Source: Asticcacaulis benevestitus DSM 16100 = ATCC BAA-896
Lineage (GTDB): Bacteria; Pseudomonadota; Alphaproteobacteria; Caulobacterales; Caulobacteraceae
Direction of reading: 5' to 3'
Length of the DNA: 64,000 nucleotides
Assembly (NCBI RefSeq): GCF_000376105.1
Contig: NZ_AQWM01000005.1
Coordinates: forward strand, 1-64,000
Each line of letters opens with the position of its first letter. Within the stretch, counting starts at the first letter, position 1. The position numbers and the translations under genes are program-made. The notes below the pieces were generated by a model. That model searched no databases. It had not been told where the DNA came from and was given only the letters and a program-made list of their open reading frames with translations. Shown here one piece after another: positions 16,341 to 25,693 of the stretch.

Positions 16341-18857
16341 TTAGAACTTGGTCTTCAGTGTAATCATCGTGGTGCGCGGTGCACCGCGATAGTGGAAGGT
16401 GGTTACAGCGTTCTTAACCTGATTGCCCACCTGTGTCGGGTCGACATCAAGAATAGGTTGAGCATTCAGGCCCGACCCCAGAGAACCGAGGTAAACTTCA
16501 TCCGTCAGATTGGTGACATTGACCTGCAGATACGTCGCCTTGGCGAATGGCAGGGTGTAGGTGGCGTCAAGGTCGAACACGGTATAGGCATCCACCTTTT
16601 CGTCATTGACATCGGTCGTGAAGCGTTCGCCGACATACTTACCTTGCAAGCCCAGTTGGATTTGCGAGATCGGGTTCCACTGGATACGGCCGCTATAGGT
16701 CCATTCCGGCGTTTCCACCAGCATCTTACCCTTGGTCGGCAGGAAGGTGGTTGGACTCAGTTGCAGGTCGTTCGAAAGTTCAGCATGGTTATAAGACGCC
16801 GAGCCATAGAGCGAGAGCGCCTCAGTGGCCTGCCAGCCGATCTGACCATCCCATCCGTATTGATCAACATCACCAACGTTACGCTCGATCGAAAGCAGAG
16901 TTTCAGGATCGAAGGTCGTAACGAGACGATTCTTGAACTTTGTGGACCAGAAGGCGGTTGAGAGCAGGATAGTCGAGGACTGATAGCGATAACCGATATC
17001 AATCGACTTGGTGGTTTCCGGTTCAGCGACCGAGACGACCAGCGGAGAATCAGCAGCAGCGGCACGGCTGTACTTGTAGAGGTTGTCCGTACGCGGGGCT
17101 GAAATTTGCTCAGCATAGGAAGCGTAAACCGACTGTGTTTCGGTAAAGGCATAGGAGACGCCGAGGTTCGGCAGGGTCTTTTTGTATTCTTTCTCGAAGC
17201 TGATCGGCGGAATATACTGCTGGGTGGCCGAGCCGCTCGTTGGCAGGGTTACGTTGCCGCTACCTGTCGGTGCGCTCGGCGCTTCTGTGGTGCAGCGCGG
17301 GAAGTCGCCGCCTGAAGGCTGATAGCAATAGTTGTTCAGCTCGCGCGTCAGGACCGGTGCGCGAACGCCGAGGTTCACAACCAGCTTGTTGTCGAAGAAC
17401 TGACCACGATATTCAAGGGCCAGTTGTTCGAGCTTGGCGATCGAGAAGCGGTTGCGATTTTGCAGCACGTTGCCATCGAGCGCTGTGACAGCATTGGCGG
17501 CATTTTCACGGCCACCCCAGATATCGACCGGCGTACCATCGGCGTTCAAATAGCCGAAGGCACCCGTTTGACGGTGACGACCGTAATCGAGCGTATAGGC
17601 ACCGCGGATACGGTTATGGTCATTGATATCCCAGATAAGCGAGGAAGACACGCCATAGCGATGCGTGTTGGTCGTTGCCGGACGCCACAAAGTGATGGTA
17701 TCCTTTGTATCGCCATCACCGTTAAGATCCCGGCCTGTTCCGTTTTTGTCACCGTTATTAGTTGGGGACGGCGGCGTTACGTTGGTGCCGGACAGATCGA
17801 GGCGGCTGTCCTTTTCATTGACGTTTTCAAATTGTGTACCGCCTTCGGCCAGAACGTATTGGAACGACGGATCAAAGGTGAAAACAAGGTTCGGAAGAAC
17901 ATGGTATTTAAATTGGCCGCGTAAGTTACCGGTATCTGACGGATTGATACGCTGACCGTAAAAGTTGGTACAGCCCGGGTAAGTCTGAATTTGAGGATCA
18001 TTCTTGTTATCTGGCGCTACATTTACGCAGGTCTTATCATAGTCAAGATCGGGATTTTTCTTGAAATCCGCAATCGACATATTCCGATAATTGGCGTTGC
18101 GGTTGACGTTCCAGTTTGCGGACAGGCTAACAAAGTCACCATTGTCATTCAGCGGACGGTAGATGCGGCCGTTGACCTGCTTTTTGTCCAGCTTACCTGG
18201 GCCTTTGAACTTGTCATATTGCGTCTGCGAATAGGTCAGATACGAGGTAAAACCAGCGATCTCACCTGTATTTACCATTACGAAAGCGCGGGTATAGTTG
18301 TCCGAACCCAGCGAACCACTGAGATCAACACCAAAATCCTTGGTTGGCTTAACCGTCTTGTACGAAACCGTACCACCGGTTGCCGAAGCCGTGGGGCTGT
18401 CGACGTCGGTCGTGCCCAGGTTAACAGCCGCCGTTTCAATCAGTTCCGGATCAAGCTGCTGGTTGGAATAAATGGAATAGTTACCCGTATCGTTCAGCGC
18501 CACACCGTCAAAAGTCAGCGACACGCGGCTACCATCGAAACCACGAATGCGAAGGTTGCCACCCGAGCTGCCGTAGGGGTCGTTGTTGGTGAAGTTGACA
18601 CCAGGGACGAGATTGATCGATTGCAGGACCGTCTGACCCGGCAGTTGGGTTTTGAGGTAATCCTGAGTGATGGTCGAGCGCGACTTGGAAATGTTTTCCT
18701 TGGTCAGTGCGCCGTCAATCGACTTAGGGCCGCGGCGGCCGGTCACGACAACCGTAGCTTCCACGGCATCCGAGCCAGTGGTTTGCGCATAGGTCGTGGT
18801 GGCAAACAAGCCCGTCAAGGCCGTACCGGCCAAAATGATCGTTTTCGTGAGCTTCAT
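16341..18857 (-). CDS. TonB-dependent outer-membrane receptor
   Basis: 838-aa outer-membrane transporter. A signal peptide (MKLTKTIILAGTALTGLFAT..TTYA) precedes a TonB-box-like stretch (VEATVVVTGRR). The plug domain follows (~residues 45-165), with LQSINLVPGVNFTN and NLRIRGFDGSRV. The remaining ~670 residues look like a 22-strand barrel ending in ITLKTKF with the terminal Phe used in outer-membrane insertion. The ATG at 18857 has GGAGAGGG upstream. Imports an unknown ligand (siderophore, vitamin or glycan). A CRP-like palindrome lies 167-182 bp upstream. No exbBD or regulator is adjacent. Confidence 0.93.
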   Translation of the reverse strand: MKLTKTIILAGTALTGLFATTTYAQTTGSDAVEATVVVTGRRGPKSIDGALTKENISKSRSTITQDYLKTQLPGQTVLQSINLVPGVNFTNNDPYGSSGGNLRIRGFDGSRVSLTFDGVALNDTGNYSIYSNQQLDPELIETAAVNLGTTDVDSPTASATGGTVSYKTVKPTKDFGVDLSGSLGSDNYTRAFVMVNTGEIAGFTSYLTYSQTQYDKFKGPGKLDKKQVNGRIYRPLNDNGDFVSLSANWNVNRNANYRNMSIADFKKNPDLDYDKTCVNVAPDNKNDPQIQTYPGCTNFYGQRINPSDTGNLRGQFKYHVLPNLVFTFDPSFQYVLAEGGTQFENVNEKDSRLDLSGTNVTPPSPTNNGDKNGTGRDLNGDGDTKDTITLWRPATTNTHRYGVSSSLIWDINDHNRIRGAYTLDYGRHRQTGAFGYLNADGTPVDIWGGRENAANAVTALDGNVLQNRNRFSIAKLEQLALEYRGQFFDNKLVVNLGVRAPVLTRELNNYCYQPSGGDFPRCTTEAPSAPTGSGNVTLPTSGSATQQYIPPISFEKEYKKTLPNLGVSYAFTETQSVYASYAEQISAPRTDNLYKYSRAAAADSPLVVSVAEPETTKSIDIGYRYQSSTILLSTAFWSTKFKNRLVTTFDPETLLSIERNVGDVDQYGWDGQIGWQATEALSLYGSASYNHAELSNDLQLSPTTFLPTKGKMLVETPEWTYSGRIQWNPISQIQLGLQGKYVGERFTTDVNDEKVDAYTVFDLDATYTLPFAKATYLQVNVTNLTDEVYLGSLGSGLNAQPILDVDPTQVGNQVKNAVTTFHYRGAPRTTMITLKTKF

Positions 18858-19105
18858 GGGAGTATCCCTCTCCAGGTTAAAATACAAAGCATAGCCACCC
18901 CTTAGAGACGCAGAACCCCATCGCGCAAACCGATGGCTTCACGCGTTGTTGACGTCAGATGATTTTGCTGTCGTTTTTTTAACGGCTTATGTGTCAATTT
19001 TTTTACAAAACTTGCGAAGTTTTTGTGACAGACGTCACATGCGCAACAAGTGCGACTTGATTGTCACATTGGCCGGTCATCACCCCATGTCAGGGTTTGG
19101 GCATA
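18858..19105. other. Intergenic region between ompA-like terminator and TonB receptor
   Basis: No gene is supported here. The region is AT-rich around 18965-19025 (several T runs), which is unusual for this window and fits a promoter zone for the receptor. It contains the CRP/FNR-type palindrome listed separately. No cobalamin or other riboswitch signature was recognised. Confidence 0.6.
19024..19039. promoter_or_regulatory. CRP/FNR-type operator candidate
   Basis: TGTGACAGACGTCACA fits TGTGA-N6-TCACA exactly, a dyad with 5-bp conserved arms (6 bp as observed). It is upstream of the TonB-dependent receptor start at 18857 and downstream of the ompA-like terminator, so the receptor is the likely target. 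Regulator identity is inference. Confidence 0.5.
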
Positions 19106-19146
19106 GAAAAACCCGGCCTGACATAGTCAGACCGGGTTTCTTTTAT
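19106..19146 (-). terminator. Intrinsic terminator of the OmpA-family gene
   Basis: Reverse-strand hairpin AAACCCGGTCTGAC, TAT, GTCAGGCCGGGTTT followed by TT. A-rich and T-rich flanks on both sides could make it bidirectional. It starts about 20 bases after the stop codon at 19167. Confidence 0.85.
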
Positions 19147-19166
19147 CCTAAATCGACGCGTTCTTA

Positions 19167-20387
19167 TTAGAACGTGATGTCGATGGTCGAACGGCGGTTC
19201 AGCGGTTCCTTCACGCCGTCGCCGGTGGCGACTGCGGGGGCCGATTCACCCTTCCAATCAACAGCCAGCTTGGAGCCGTCAACGCCGAGGCCAGCGAGGG
19301 CATCAGCAACGGTCTTGGCGCGGCGTTCGGAAAGCTTGATGTTGTAAGCGGCCGAACCGGAGGTATCCGTGTGACCAACGACAACGATGCGAGCGGCATT
19401 GCCGGTCTTGGCGTAGTCAGCGGCAGCGGCGACAACCGATTGTGCGTCCGCAGTCAGGGCCGACTTGTCGAATTCGAAGTACACGATGAATTCGCGGGCT
19501 TCGTACTTGACCGGCTCAGGGGCGGGCGGCGGCGGGGGAGGAGGCGTTTCCACGACCGGAGCCGGCTCAGGAGCGGGCGGCGGGGGAGGAGGAGGCGCAG
19601 CTTCCTGACCGAAGGCCCAACGCAGGCCGACCGTCAGAGTTTGGTCGCTGAACTTGCCAACGAAGGTGTCAGGATCCTGCCAAGTGCCGTTCGGCTCAAT
19701 ACCGGCATTGAACTTGGCCTTGCCAGCGTCCAGATAACGGTAGGTCACGTCGAGGCTGAGGCGCTCGGAGAGCTCCCAGGCCATACCGGCGAGCAGTTGA
19801 TAGGCAGCAACCGTGTCCTTGCCTTGCAGGCTCAGATCGGAAACCGTGCCAGCCGGGCTCGTGGAGAGCTGACCGAGCATCTTCGCCTTCACGCTGTCGA
19901 GACCGAAACCGGCGCCGACGAACGGATGGAACTGCGACTCAGGCATGATGTCATAGTACAGGTTGACCATGACGGTGGTTTGTTCGAACGAACCCTTCGG
20001 CGAACCGCAAGGATCAGCCGCGCCGCGGATCACACCGGTGGTGCAGATCGCGGTGTCGACCAGAGCGGCCGAGCCAGGATAGGTACGGGCGAAGCCACGG
20101 GCCGACGAGATGTCGCCAGGGCGGTAGCCGCCTTCAAATTCGACGCGCCAGTTCGGGCTGTAACGGTAACCGAGACGGGCGAAGCCAGCCCAGTCGTCAT
20201 CCGTTGCCACGTTATAAACGTAAGCGCCGCCGTCAGGCATCGCGCCTTGCGAACGAGCCTTATAATCCGACTTCCAGTTGTAGCCGAGGTCAACTGCCCC
20301 GTACCAACCGTTTGCCTGTTCGGCAGCAGCGGAACCCGCTACCGCCATCGCGGCGAGAGCAGCGCTCGCCAGCAAGATGTGTTTCAT
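19167..20387 (-). CDS. OmpA-family outer-membrane protein
   Basis: 406 aa. Signal peptide (MKHILLASAALAAMAVAGSAAA), an eight-stranded barrel of the OmpA/porin_fam type (~22-255, ending LTVGLRWAFGQE), a proline-rich linker with PPPPPPPAPEPAPVVETPPP-like runs, then the C-terminal peptidoglycan-binding OmpA domain (~295-406) with VVGHTDTSGSAAYNIKLSERR. It anchors the outer membrane to peptidoglycan. Monocistronic, with its own terminator and a 404-bp upstream region. Confidence 0.94.
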   Translation of the reverse strand: MKHILLASAALAAMAVAGSAAAEQANGWYGAVDLGYNWKSDYKARSQGAMPDGGAYVYNVATDDDWAGFARLGYRYSPNWRVEFEGGYRPGDISSARGFARTYPGSAALVDTAICTTGVIRGAADPCGSPKGSFEQTTVMVNLYYDIMPESQFHPFVGAGFGLDSVKAKMLGQLSTSPAGTVSDLSLQGKDTVAAYQLLAGMAWELSERLSLDVTYRYLDAGKAKFNAGIEPNGTWQDPDTFVGKFSDQTLTVGLRWAFGQEAAPPPPPPPAPEPAPVVETPPPPPPPAPEPVKYEAREFIVYFEFDKSALTADAQSVVAAAADYAKTGNAARIVVVGHTDTSGSAAYNIKLSERRAKTVADALAGLGVDGSKLAVDWKGESAPAVATGDGVKEPLNRRSTIDITF

Positions 20388-20791
20388 GTTATTGCCCTCT
20401 CATGGCCATCCAACGAACAGTCGATCAACTCGACTGAAACCTTAGTACAAAGCTTCTTAACTTTCCGAACCCGTTTTGCATAGCACCCAAATACGATTTC
20501 GGCGTGAAATATGCACTTTTTTATCCGCTTTGGCGAGAACTGACACCAGAAAGACACGCTTATCGGATTGAAGCCGTACATAGCGGCATATAGGTCAAAC
20601 TTCGCCATTAAAAAGCTATAGCACCCCCACCCCGCATTATAAAATTCTCATAAAGATCGGAAAAGGGCTTGCGGTTTGCCCGAGCTTTCAGTAGAGACAC
20701 GCCCTCTGATCGACCCTGGCAGCGCAAGCCGCCCAGAATCAGGCGCTAATATCCTTTGTAATAGAAGGATTTACGTGGTTCCCCCTTGTAC
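20388..20791. other. Intergenic region between OmpA gene and tRNA-Ser
   Basis: No convincing open reading frame, hairpin terminator or repeat was recognised. The region is comparatively AT-rich near 20490-20650 and must hold the divergent promoters for the OmpA gene (minus strand) and tRNA-Ser (plus strand); I could not fix the -35/-10 elements with confidence. Confidence 0.5.
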
Positions 20792-20881
<90 letters not shown>

Positions 20882-20888
20882 TAAGCTT

Positions 20889-20922
20889 AAAAAGGCTCCT
20901 TGTTCTCAAGGAGCCTTTTTGC
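20889..20922 (+). terminator. Intrinsic terminator of tRNA-Ser
   Basis: AAAGGCTCCTTG, TTCT, CAAGGAGCCTTTTT: a 10-bp-plus GC-containing stem followed by T5, 8 bases after the CCA end. Confidence 0.9.
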
Positions 20923-21225
20923 TGTTTCATTTCAGTACATTGACCAGTGAAAGATCTGAATACAGACTTTTTATTGGCAAATGATCTTTAGATTCCCTTT
21001 ATACTGGCTTTGTATGTGTTCAAAATGTCCCACATTTTGCACTGCAATGTCGCGGACCCCCGGTGTGGACACGCCCTCACCACATCCCCTGAGTTGAAAT
21101 AGGCCGCCCGTCAACCGGGATATGCGAATCATTCGCGCAAATTTCCGCTCTTTAATGGCCGCAATTTATGCGAAAAAACCGAATCGTCACGACATTTGAA
21201 GCCCCATTACAGGGCTAAAAACTAC
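20923..21225. other. Intergenic region with a perfect palindrome
   Basis: No gene is supported between the tRNA-Ser terminator and the convergent porin-like gene. The region holds CAAAATGT-CCC-ACATTTTG at 21021-21039, a perfect 8-bp dyad. No terminator for the porin operon was recognised at its 3' end. Confidence 0.5.
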
Positions 21226-22500
21226 TTAGAGATGTAACTTTAGCGCCAATTGTAGCTGCGTCTGCCCCTGTTGAGCCGTCAGGAGGTGCGTAGCGCGTGC
21301 CGGACGATCACTGACGACATGAAGGGCTTCGACGGCGACATCGAGGTGATCACTCATGGGTTTCAGCCACGCCAGGGTGGCGGCGTAGCCTGTTTCGCTA
21401 TTGTCATCGATCTGCCGGCGCGAATGATCCTTGGCGGCGAAATAATCAAAACGCCCGGTCAGGCGGCTGCCATTGTCGCACCTGTGCGACCACAGCACAT
21501 AAGCCGACTCGAAACCGACATCGACCACATAACGCCCCCGTCCGACCTGCCAGCCGGTGATCGTATGACCGACCATATACTGACTGAGTAGCTCATCTGT
21601 CGCCGTCAGTCGGTAAGCGGCACCCAGATTATAAAAGCGGGTGCCCCAGGCCCACTGGCCGTTACGCACCGCGTTCGGATTCCCCTGATTGTCATAGAAT
21701 TCGGCATTGACGGCAAGCGCCGCTGGCGCCTTCCAATCGAGACGGACATAATAGCCAAGGCGCCCGTCGACTTCGACCACAGGTCGGCTCATCTCCGCCT
21801 GATTGTCATGAAAAATGCGATACCAGCCCTGATTTTCACCGTCGGGTAACATCAGTTCGCTGTTATCGGCCGAAGAAATATCGTGCAACGCCCAGCCACG
21901 CCAGCTCAGCAGCGTGCCTGCCGTATCATCGCGCGTGAACCCGCCCAGGGTCAGGCCCAGCCTGTGCCCGCCAAAAGTTTGCTGCGCATTGACCTCGAGC
22001 CCGCGCACCAGCACCTCTTCGCCAATCCACGAGTTGATGGCTGAGGGCGTGATCGTGCGCGAGGGCGTCCAGCCCGTACCGTCATGCTCCATGGAAACGG
22101 GCGGGAACATCTGGCCGGCGCGCACACCATAACGAAAGCCTGACTTCGGCACAGGTTTCCATTGTATGTAGGCCTCTTCGACGCCGAGCGGCACTTCCGC
22201 ATCCGATACGCCCTGCAGCAGCATATAGCCCGAAAGGGTATCGGTGAACTGCGGCTTCCACAGCACCGCCGCCTGAGCGATGCTGGCGGTTGTTTCATCG
22301 CCATATCTGAGCTTGCCAAAGCCGCCATCCAGCCAGTCGCGTTCACCATCTGCGGTAGCCACACGCAGATCAATCCAGGCCGTATAGGTGCCCGGATCGA
22401 AGAGTTGCGTCTCGGCCTGTGCGACACCGCTGCAAAGCCAAAGTGAAGCCCAAAATGCGGGAGCGAGCCACCCGATCGTTTTCGTCGGAAGGGCCTTCAT
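21226..22500 (-). CDS. Porin-like outer-membrane beta-barrel protein
   Basis: 424 aa with a signal peptide (MKALPTKTIGWLAPAFWASL...SGVAQA) and a body rich in alternating aromatic/polar strands, e.g. WGTRFYNLGAAYRLTATDEL and TGRFDYFAAKDHSRR, ending LQLALKLHL. This is the pattern of a trimeric-porin or phosphate-selective-porin type barrel, but I cannot name the family. It is the third gene of a cupredoxin-EAL-porin operon, 3 bp after the EAL gene stop, so it may be co-regulated with copper/redox sensing. Substrate unknown. Confidence 0.7.
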   Translation of the reverse strand: MKALPTKTIGWLAPAFWASLWLCSGVAQAETQLFDPGTYTAWIDLRVATADGERDWLDGGFGKLRYGDETTASIAQAAVLWKPQFTDTLSGYMLLQGVSDAEVPLGVEEAYIQWKPVPKSGFRYGVRAGQMFPPVSMEHDGTGWTPSRTITPSAINSWIGEEVLVRGLEVNAQQTFGGHRLGLTLGGFTRDDTAGTLLSWRGWALHDISSADNSELMLPDGENQGWYRIFHDNQAEMSRPVVEVDGRLGYYVRLDWKAPAALAVNAEFYDNQGNPNAVRNGQWAWGTRFYNLGAAYRLTATDELLSQYMVGHTITGWQVGRGRYVVDVGFESAYVLWSHRCDNGSRLTGRFDYFAAKDHSRRQIDDNSETGYAATLAWLKPMSDHLDVAVEALHVVSDRPARATHLLTAQQGQTQLQLALKLHL

Positions 22501-22503
22501 GGC

Positions 22504-24888
22504 TCAGCTTGCCTTGCGTTTGCGGTAAACCGGCATTTTCGACTTGGTAGCGCCGACGCCGGCAAAGTCATTGAGGAACAGCACCAGATCGCCAAACGGC
22601 ATGGGTTTGGCGATGCCATAGCCCTGCGCAATATCGCAGCCCATAGCCTGAAGCAGAGTAAACGAAGCGGCCGTTTCGACCCCCTCCGCCGTCACCTTCA
22701 TGCCGAGGCCGTGGGCCAGATCGATGGTTGAGCGCACCAGAAGCGCATCACGCTGGCCGCTCTCGATCTCCATAATAAAAGAGCGATCGATCTTCAGCTC
22801 ATGCGCCGGAATCTGCTTGAGATAGGCCAATGATGACAGGCCGGTGCCGAAATCATCGATCGAGATTTCCAGCCCGCGGCTGACAAAGGTGTTGATCGCC
22901 GCCAGCCCGATCTTGGGGTCTTCGATGACTGCGGTTTCGGTGATTTCGAGGCAAATCTGCCCAACCGCCGTATCGCACAGGGCCAGCGCCTTGGCGTTGA
23001 AACCTTCGTCCGACAGCAAGCGTCCGGAATAGTTGATGCTGACATCGAGATTAAAACCAGCCGATTTCAGGCGTCCCTGATCGGCCAGACAGGTCTGCAG
23101 CACCTGGAGTGTCAGATCGCGGATGGCGCCCGTTTCCTCAGCGATGGCGACAAAGCGCTGCGGCGACACGAAGCCACGCTCAGGATGATTCCAGCGCACG
23201 AGCGCCTCGACCGACGTGATCTTGCCCTCACGATAGCTGAACTTGGGCTGATACCAGACCTCCAGCACCTTGCTTTGCAGGGCGGCGTAAAGCTGGTCGG
23301 TCAGCAGCAGGGTATCAGCCAGTTCCGAATAGATGCGCGGATCAAACAGCGCGATCTTGGCCTTACTGGCGCGCGCCTGATCAAGGGCGATCAGGGCGCG
23401 TTCGATCATTTCATCAGCGCTCGGACGCGCATTGGCCATATGATAGACGCCGAGCGACACCAGCACGTCGAGGCTCTGATCATCCGTCACCTTGATGCGC
23501 TTATCGAGACGCGCGGCGATGGCGCGGGCCAATGGCAGGGCCTGCTCGGCTTCGCACGGGTTCAGGCACAGTCCCAGAGTATCGGCCGAAAGGCGTGCGA
23601 TATAGGCATTAGCGAAGATGCGGATGAGAATATCCTGAAGACGCGACACAAGCGTGTGCGCGTAGGAAACACCCCAAACGGCGCGGATATGGGCGTAGCG
23701 GTCGATGCCGATACAGACGACCACGACGCCATTTTCCACACCCTGCTCACGCAGTCGGGCGATATGATCTTCAAAGGCAGAACGGTTGGGCAGATCGGTC
23801 GGCAGATCGGTCTTGGCCAGACGCGTGATATCGCGTTCACGGTCCTCGATCGACACGGCCATGTCATTGAAGGCCGAGGCCAGGTCGGCCATTTCATCAT
23901 GGGTGGTGATCTTGACCTGGCCAGGCTTGCCGTCGCGCAAGGCGAAGGCGGCATCTTTCAACGCCAGGATAGGACGGGTCAGGTTGCTGGCGAGATAAAG
24001 GCTGGCGATAATGACGCAGGTCAGGCCGAGAAGACCGATGCCGAGCAGGACGGTCAGGAGCGGCTGATAGGACTTGAGCGCCTCGCTGAGTGGATAGCTG
24101 AGCAGCAGGACGCTTTTTTGTTTGTTATCCAGATTGGGCAGCGAGGTGGCCACCGCAATCATGGTGCCGTGGTTGCTGCCGATCATGCTCGCGGCCTTGG
24201 TATGCAGGCTCTGATCGATAAAGAAGCTCAAGGAACTTGGCTTGTAGTCGCTGGTCTGCTCCGTAGGTCCGAGCCACAGGCCGCCACGCGTCTGGGTCAG
24301 GATCGACGACTTGATCGGGATGGACGACAGGCCTTGCAGGTTGTGCATTTCAGGGCCTTCGAGACGCTGGGCGAAGACGACCCAACCGAGGCGATCCGGC
24401 GCCATGACCGGCGCCGCCATCACCTGATAGGGGTGGCTGTCGATAGCGACAATACCGGTCAGTGCGGCCGTATCGGAATTGAACTCATCCTTGCTGCGCA
24501 GTGCGGCGGCCAGACTTTGTCCTAAGGCGCCGGCTTCCCCGACCACCGGATTGCCGTCAGGCCCAATGATCAGGCCGATCTCAACGTTCAGGCGTGATTG
24601 CAGATTATCGAAGGCCGATTCGACCGTGATATTATCGCGTGTCGCCAGGGCGGATTTGAAGCCGAAATCGCGCGACAGCAACACCGCATTGGATTGGAGC
24701 GCCTCGGATTTCAGCGTCCAGATACGCTGGAACACGCTGGCCGAGGCCTGCAGTTCCTTCTGCACCGAGGTGCGGGCGTAGGAGACCACCGCCATATAGC
24801 AGGCAAGCGCAATAACCAGCAGGGCCAAAGAGAAAAGGCCGCCGAACATAACGGATAACTTGGTGCTAAGGCGCTTGAACATGATCAT
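22504..24888 (-). CDS. Membrane HAMP-GGDEF(degenerate)-EAL c-di-GMP phosphodiesterase
   Basis: 794 aa. TM1 (~12-32), a periplasmic sensor of about 240 residues, TM2 (~277-300), HAMP (~300-350), a GGDEF domain (~355-510), and an EAL domain (~525-775). The GGDEF signature is replaced by SADTL (in ARLSADTLGLC), so cyclase activity is unlikely. The EAL domain keeps EALVRW, ITETAV, DDFGTG, KIDRSFI, AEGVET and GYGIAKPM, so c-di-GMP hydrolysis is expected. The gene lies 19 bp after a secreted cupredoxin gene and 3 bp before a porin gene; the periplasmic domain may sense a ligand connected with those partners (inference). Confidence 0.9.
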   Translation of the reverse strand: MIMFKRLSTKLSVMFGGLFSLALLVIALACYMAVVSYARTSVQKELQASASVFQRIWTLKSEALQSNAVLLSRDFGFKSALATRDNITVESAFDNLQSRLNVEIGLIIGPDGNPVVGEAGALGQSLAAALRSKDEFNSDTAALTGIVAIDSHPYQVMAAPVMAPDRLGWVVFAQRLEGPEMHNLQGLSSIPIKSSILTQTRGGLWLGPTEQTSDYKPSSLSFFIDQSLHTKAASMIGSNHGTMIAVATSLPNLDNKQKSVLLLSYPLSEALKSYQPLLTVLLGIGLLGLTCVIIASLYLASNLTRPILALKDAAFALRDGKPGQVKITTHDEMADLASAFNDMAVSIEDRERDITRLAKTDLPTDLPNRSAFEDHIARLREQGVENGVVVVCIGIDRYAHIRAVWGVSYAHTLVSRLQDILIRIFANAYIARLSADTLGLCLNPCEAEQALPLARAIAARLDKRIKVTDDQSLDVLVSLGVYHMANARPSADEMIERALIALDQARASKAKIALFDPRIYSELADTLLLTDQLYAALQSKVLEVWYQPKFSYREGKITSVEALVRWNHPERGFVSPQRFVAIAEETGAIRDLTLQVLQTCLADQGRLKSAGFNLDVSINYSGRLLSDEGFNAKALALCDTAVGQICLEITETAVIEDPKIGLAAINTFVSRGLEISIDDFGTGLSSLAYLKQIPAHELKIDRSFIMEIESGQRDALLVRSTIDLAHGLGMKVTAEGVETAASFTLLQAMGCDIAQGYGIAKPMPFGDLVLFLNDFAGVGATKSKMPVYRKRKAS

Positions 24889-24907
24889 GGGTTACACGTC
24901 ACGCATG

Positions 24908-25528
24908 CTAATACTGACCCGCCGTGGGCGCAGACGGGCGCACCTTCACGCTGAAGGTCTGGGCCGATGGGCCGGCCAGTTTGAGCGCGCGCGCCATCTG
25001 ATGCTCCGGCGCATCAAGGCCCGGATGCCAGATCGCCAGACTGCCGGCGCCATCGGGCACCTTCAGCATGACGCGGCCGGTGCCATCGGTCGTGGCGTAG
25101 AAGGGGGTATCGACGACGCGGATATAGGCGGCCATCGAATCATGAATGTTGCAGCCAAGCGCGACGGTGCCCGGACGATCGAACTTCATGATATGGCTTT
25201 TGCCCTTGCCATACAGGGGAAACTGAAAGGGTTGGACCGGCGAGAACGAGTAAACGTGATGGTTGACACGGTCCTTGTTGGGGAAGTTGACCGTGGCGCC
25301 GGCCGGCACCGCAAGCACATACGGAAGGAACTGAACGTTCTGCTGCGACATGACGAAGACCTTGCCTTTTTCCGCCGCCGGTATGGCCGCACCGGCCGCC
25401 GGTATCCAAGTAACCACCGTGTTCGGAACCGGCTTGCCACCGGCATCGCTGACCGCGACGGTGAGATCAGCGGCGGTGGCCTGAGAGCCTGCCAAAAGCA
25501 GCGCCGGAAGGAGGAAAAGGTATTTCAT
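24908..25528 (-). CDS. Secreted cupredoxin-domain protein
   Basis: 206 aa with a signal peptide (MKYLFLLPALLLAGSQATA). The middle is a plastocyanin-like fold: VPAGATVNFPNKDRVNHHVYSF contributes one His ligand and VALGCNIHDSMAAYI supplies Cys, His and Met, a type-1 copper set. Such proteins are often auto-annotated as methylamine-utilisation proteins, but no methylamine dehydrogenase genes are here. First gene of the operon with the EAL protein and porin. Likely a periplasmic copper/redox carrier or copper-responsive ligand-binding protein (inference). Confidence 0.8.
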   Translation of the reverse strand: MKYLFLLPALLLAGSQATAADLTVAVSDAGGKPVPNTVVTWIPAAGAAIPAAEKGKVFVMSQQNVQFLPYVLAVPAGATVNFPNKDRVNHHVYSFSPVQPFQFPLYGKGKSHIMKFDRPGTVALGCNIHDSMAAYIRVVDTPFYATTDGTGRVMLKVPDGAGSLAIWHPGLDAPEHQMARALKLAGPSAQTFSVKVRPSAPTAGQY

Positions 25529-25693
25529 ACACTTCGGATATCACAACAGTTATAAAAGACGGTTAAGACTCGCGGTCATGTCAAACAGTTGCCAACTTTA
25601 ATTCGAAGTATGTAGAACAATCTAAAAACAGTGTGATCTGAGCCTATGCTGCTATGCAGCAAGTATAGAGACTTTAATTTTAGGAAGCCGCCG

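Noticed and set aside
18858-19105. Cobalamin riboswitch ahead of the TonB receptor
   Set aside because: No B12-box-like or other known riboswitch signature found; only a CRP-like dyad and AT-rich promoter zone.
23185-24525. 446-aa open frame opposite the EAL gene
   Set aside because: Mirror frame; composition (Arg, His, Gly, Gln) is typical for antisense reading.
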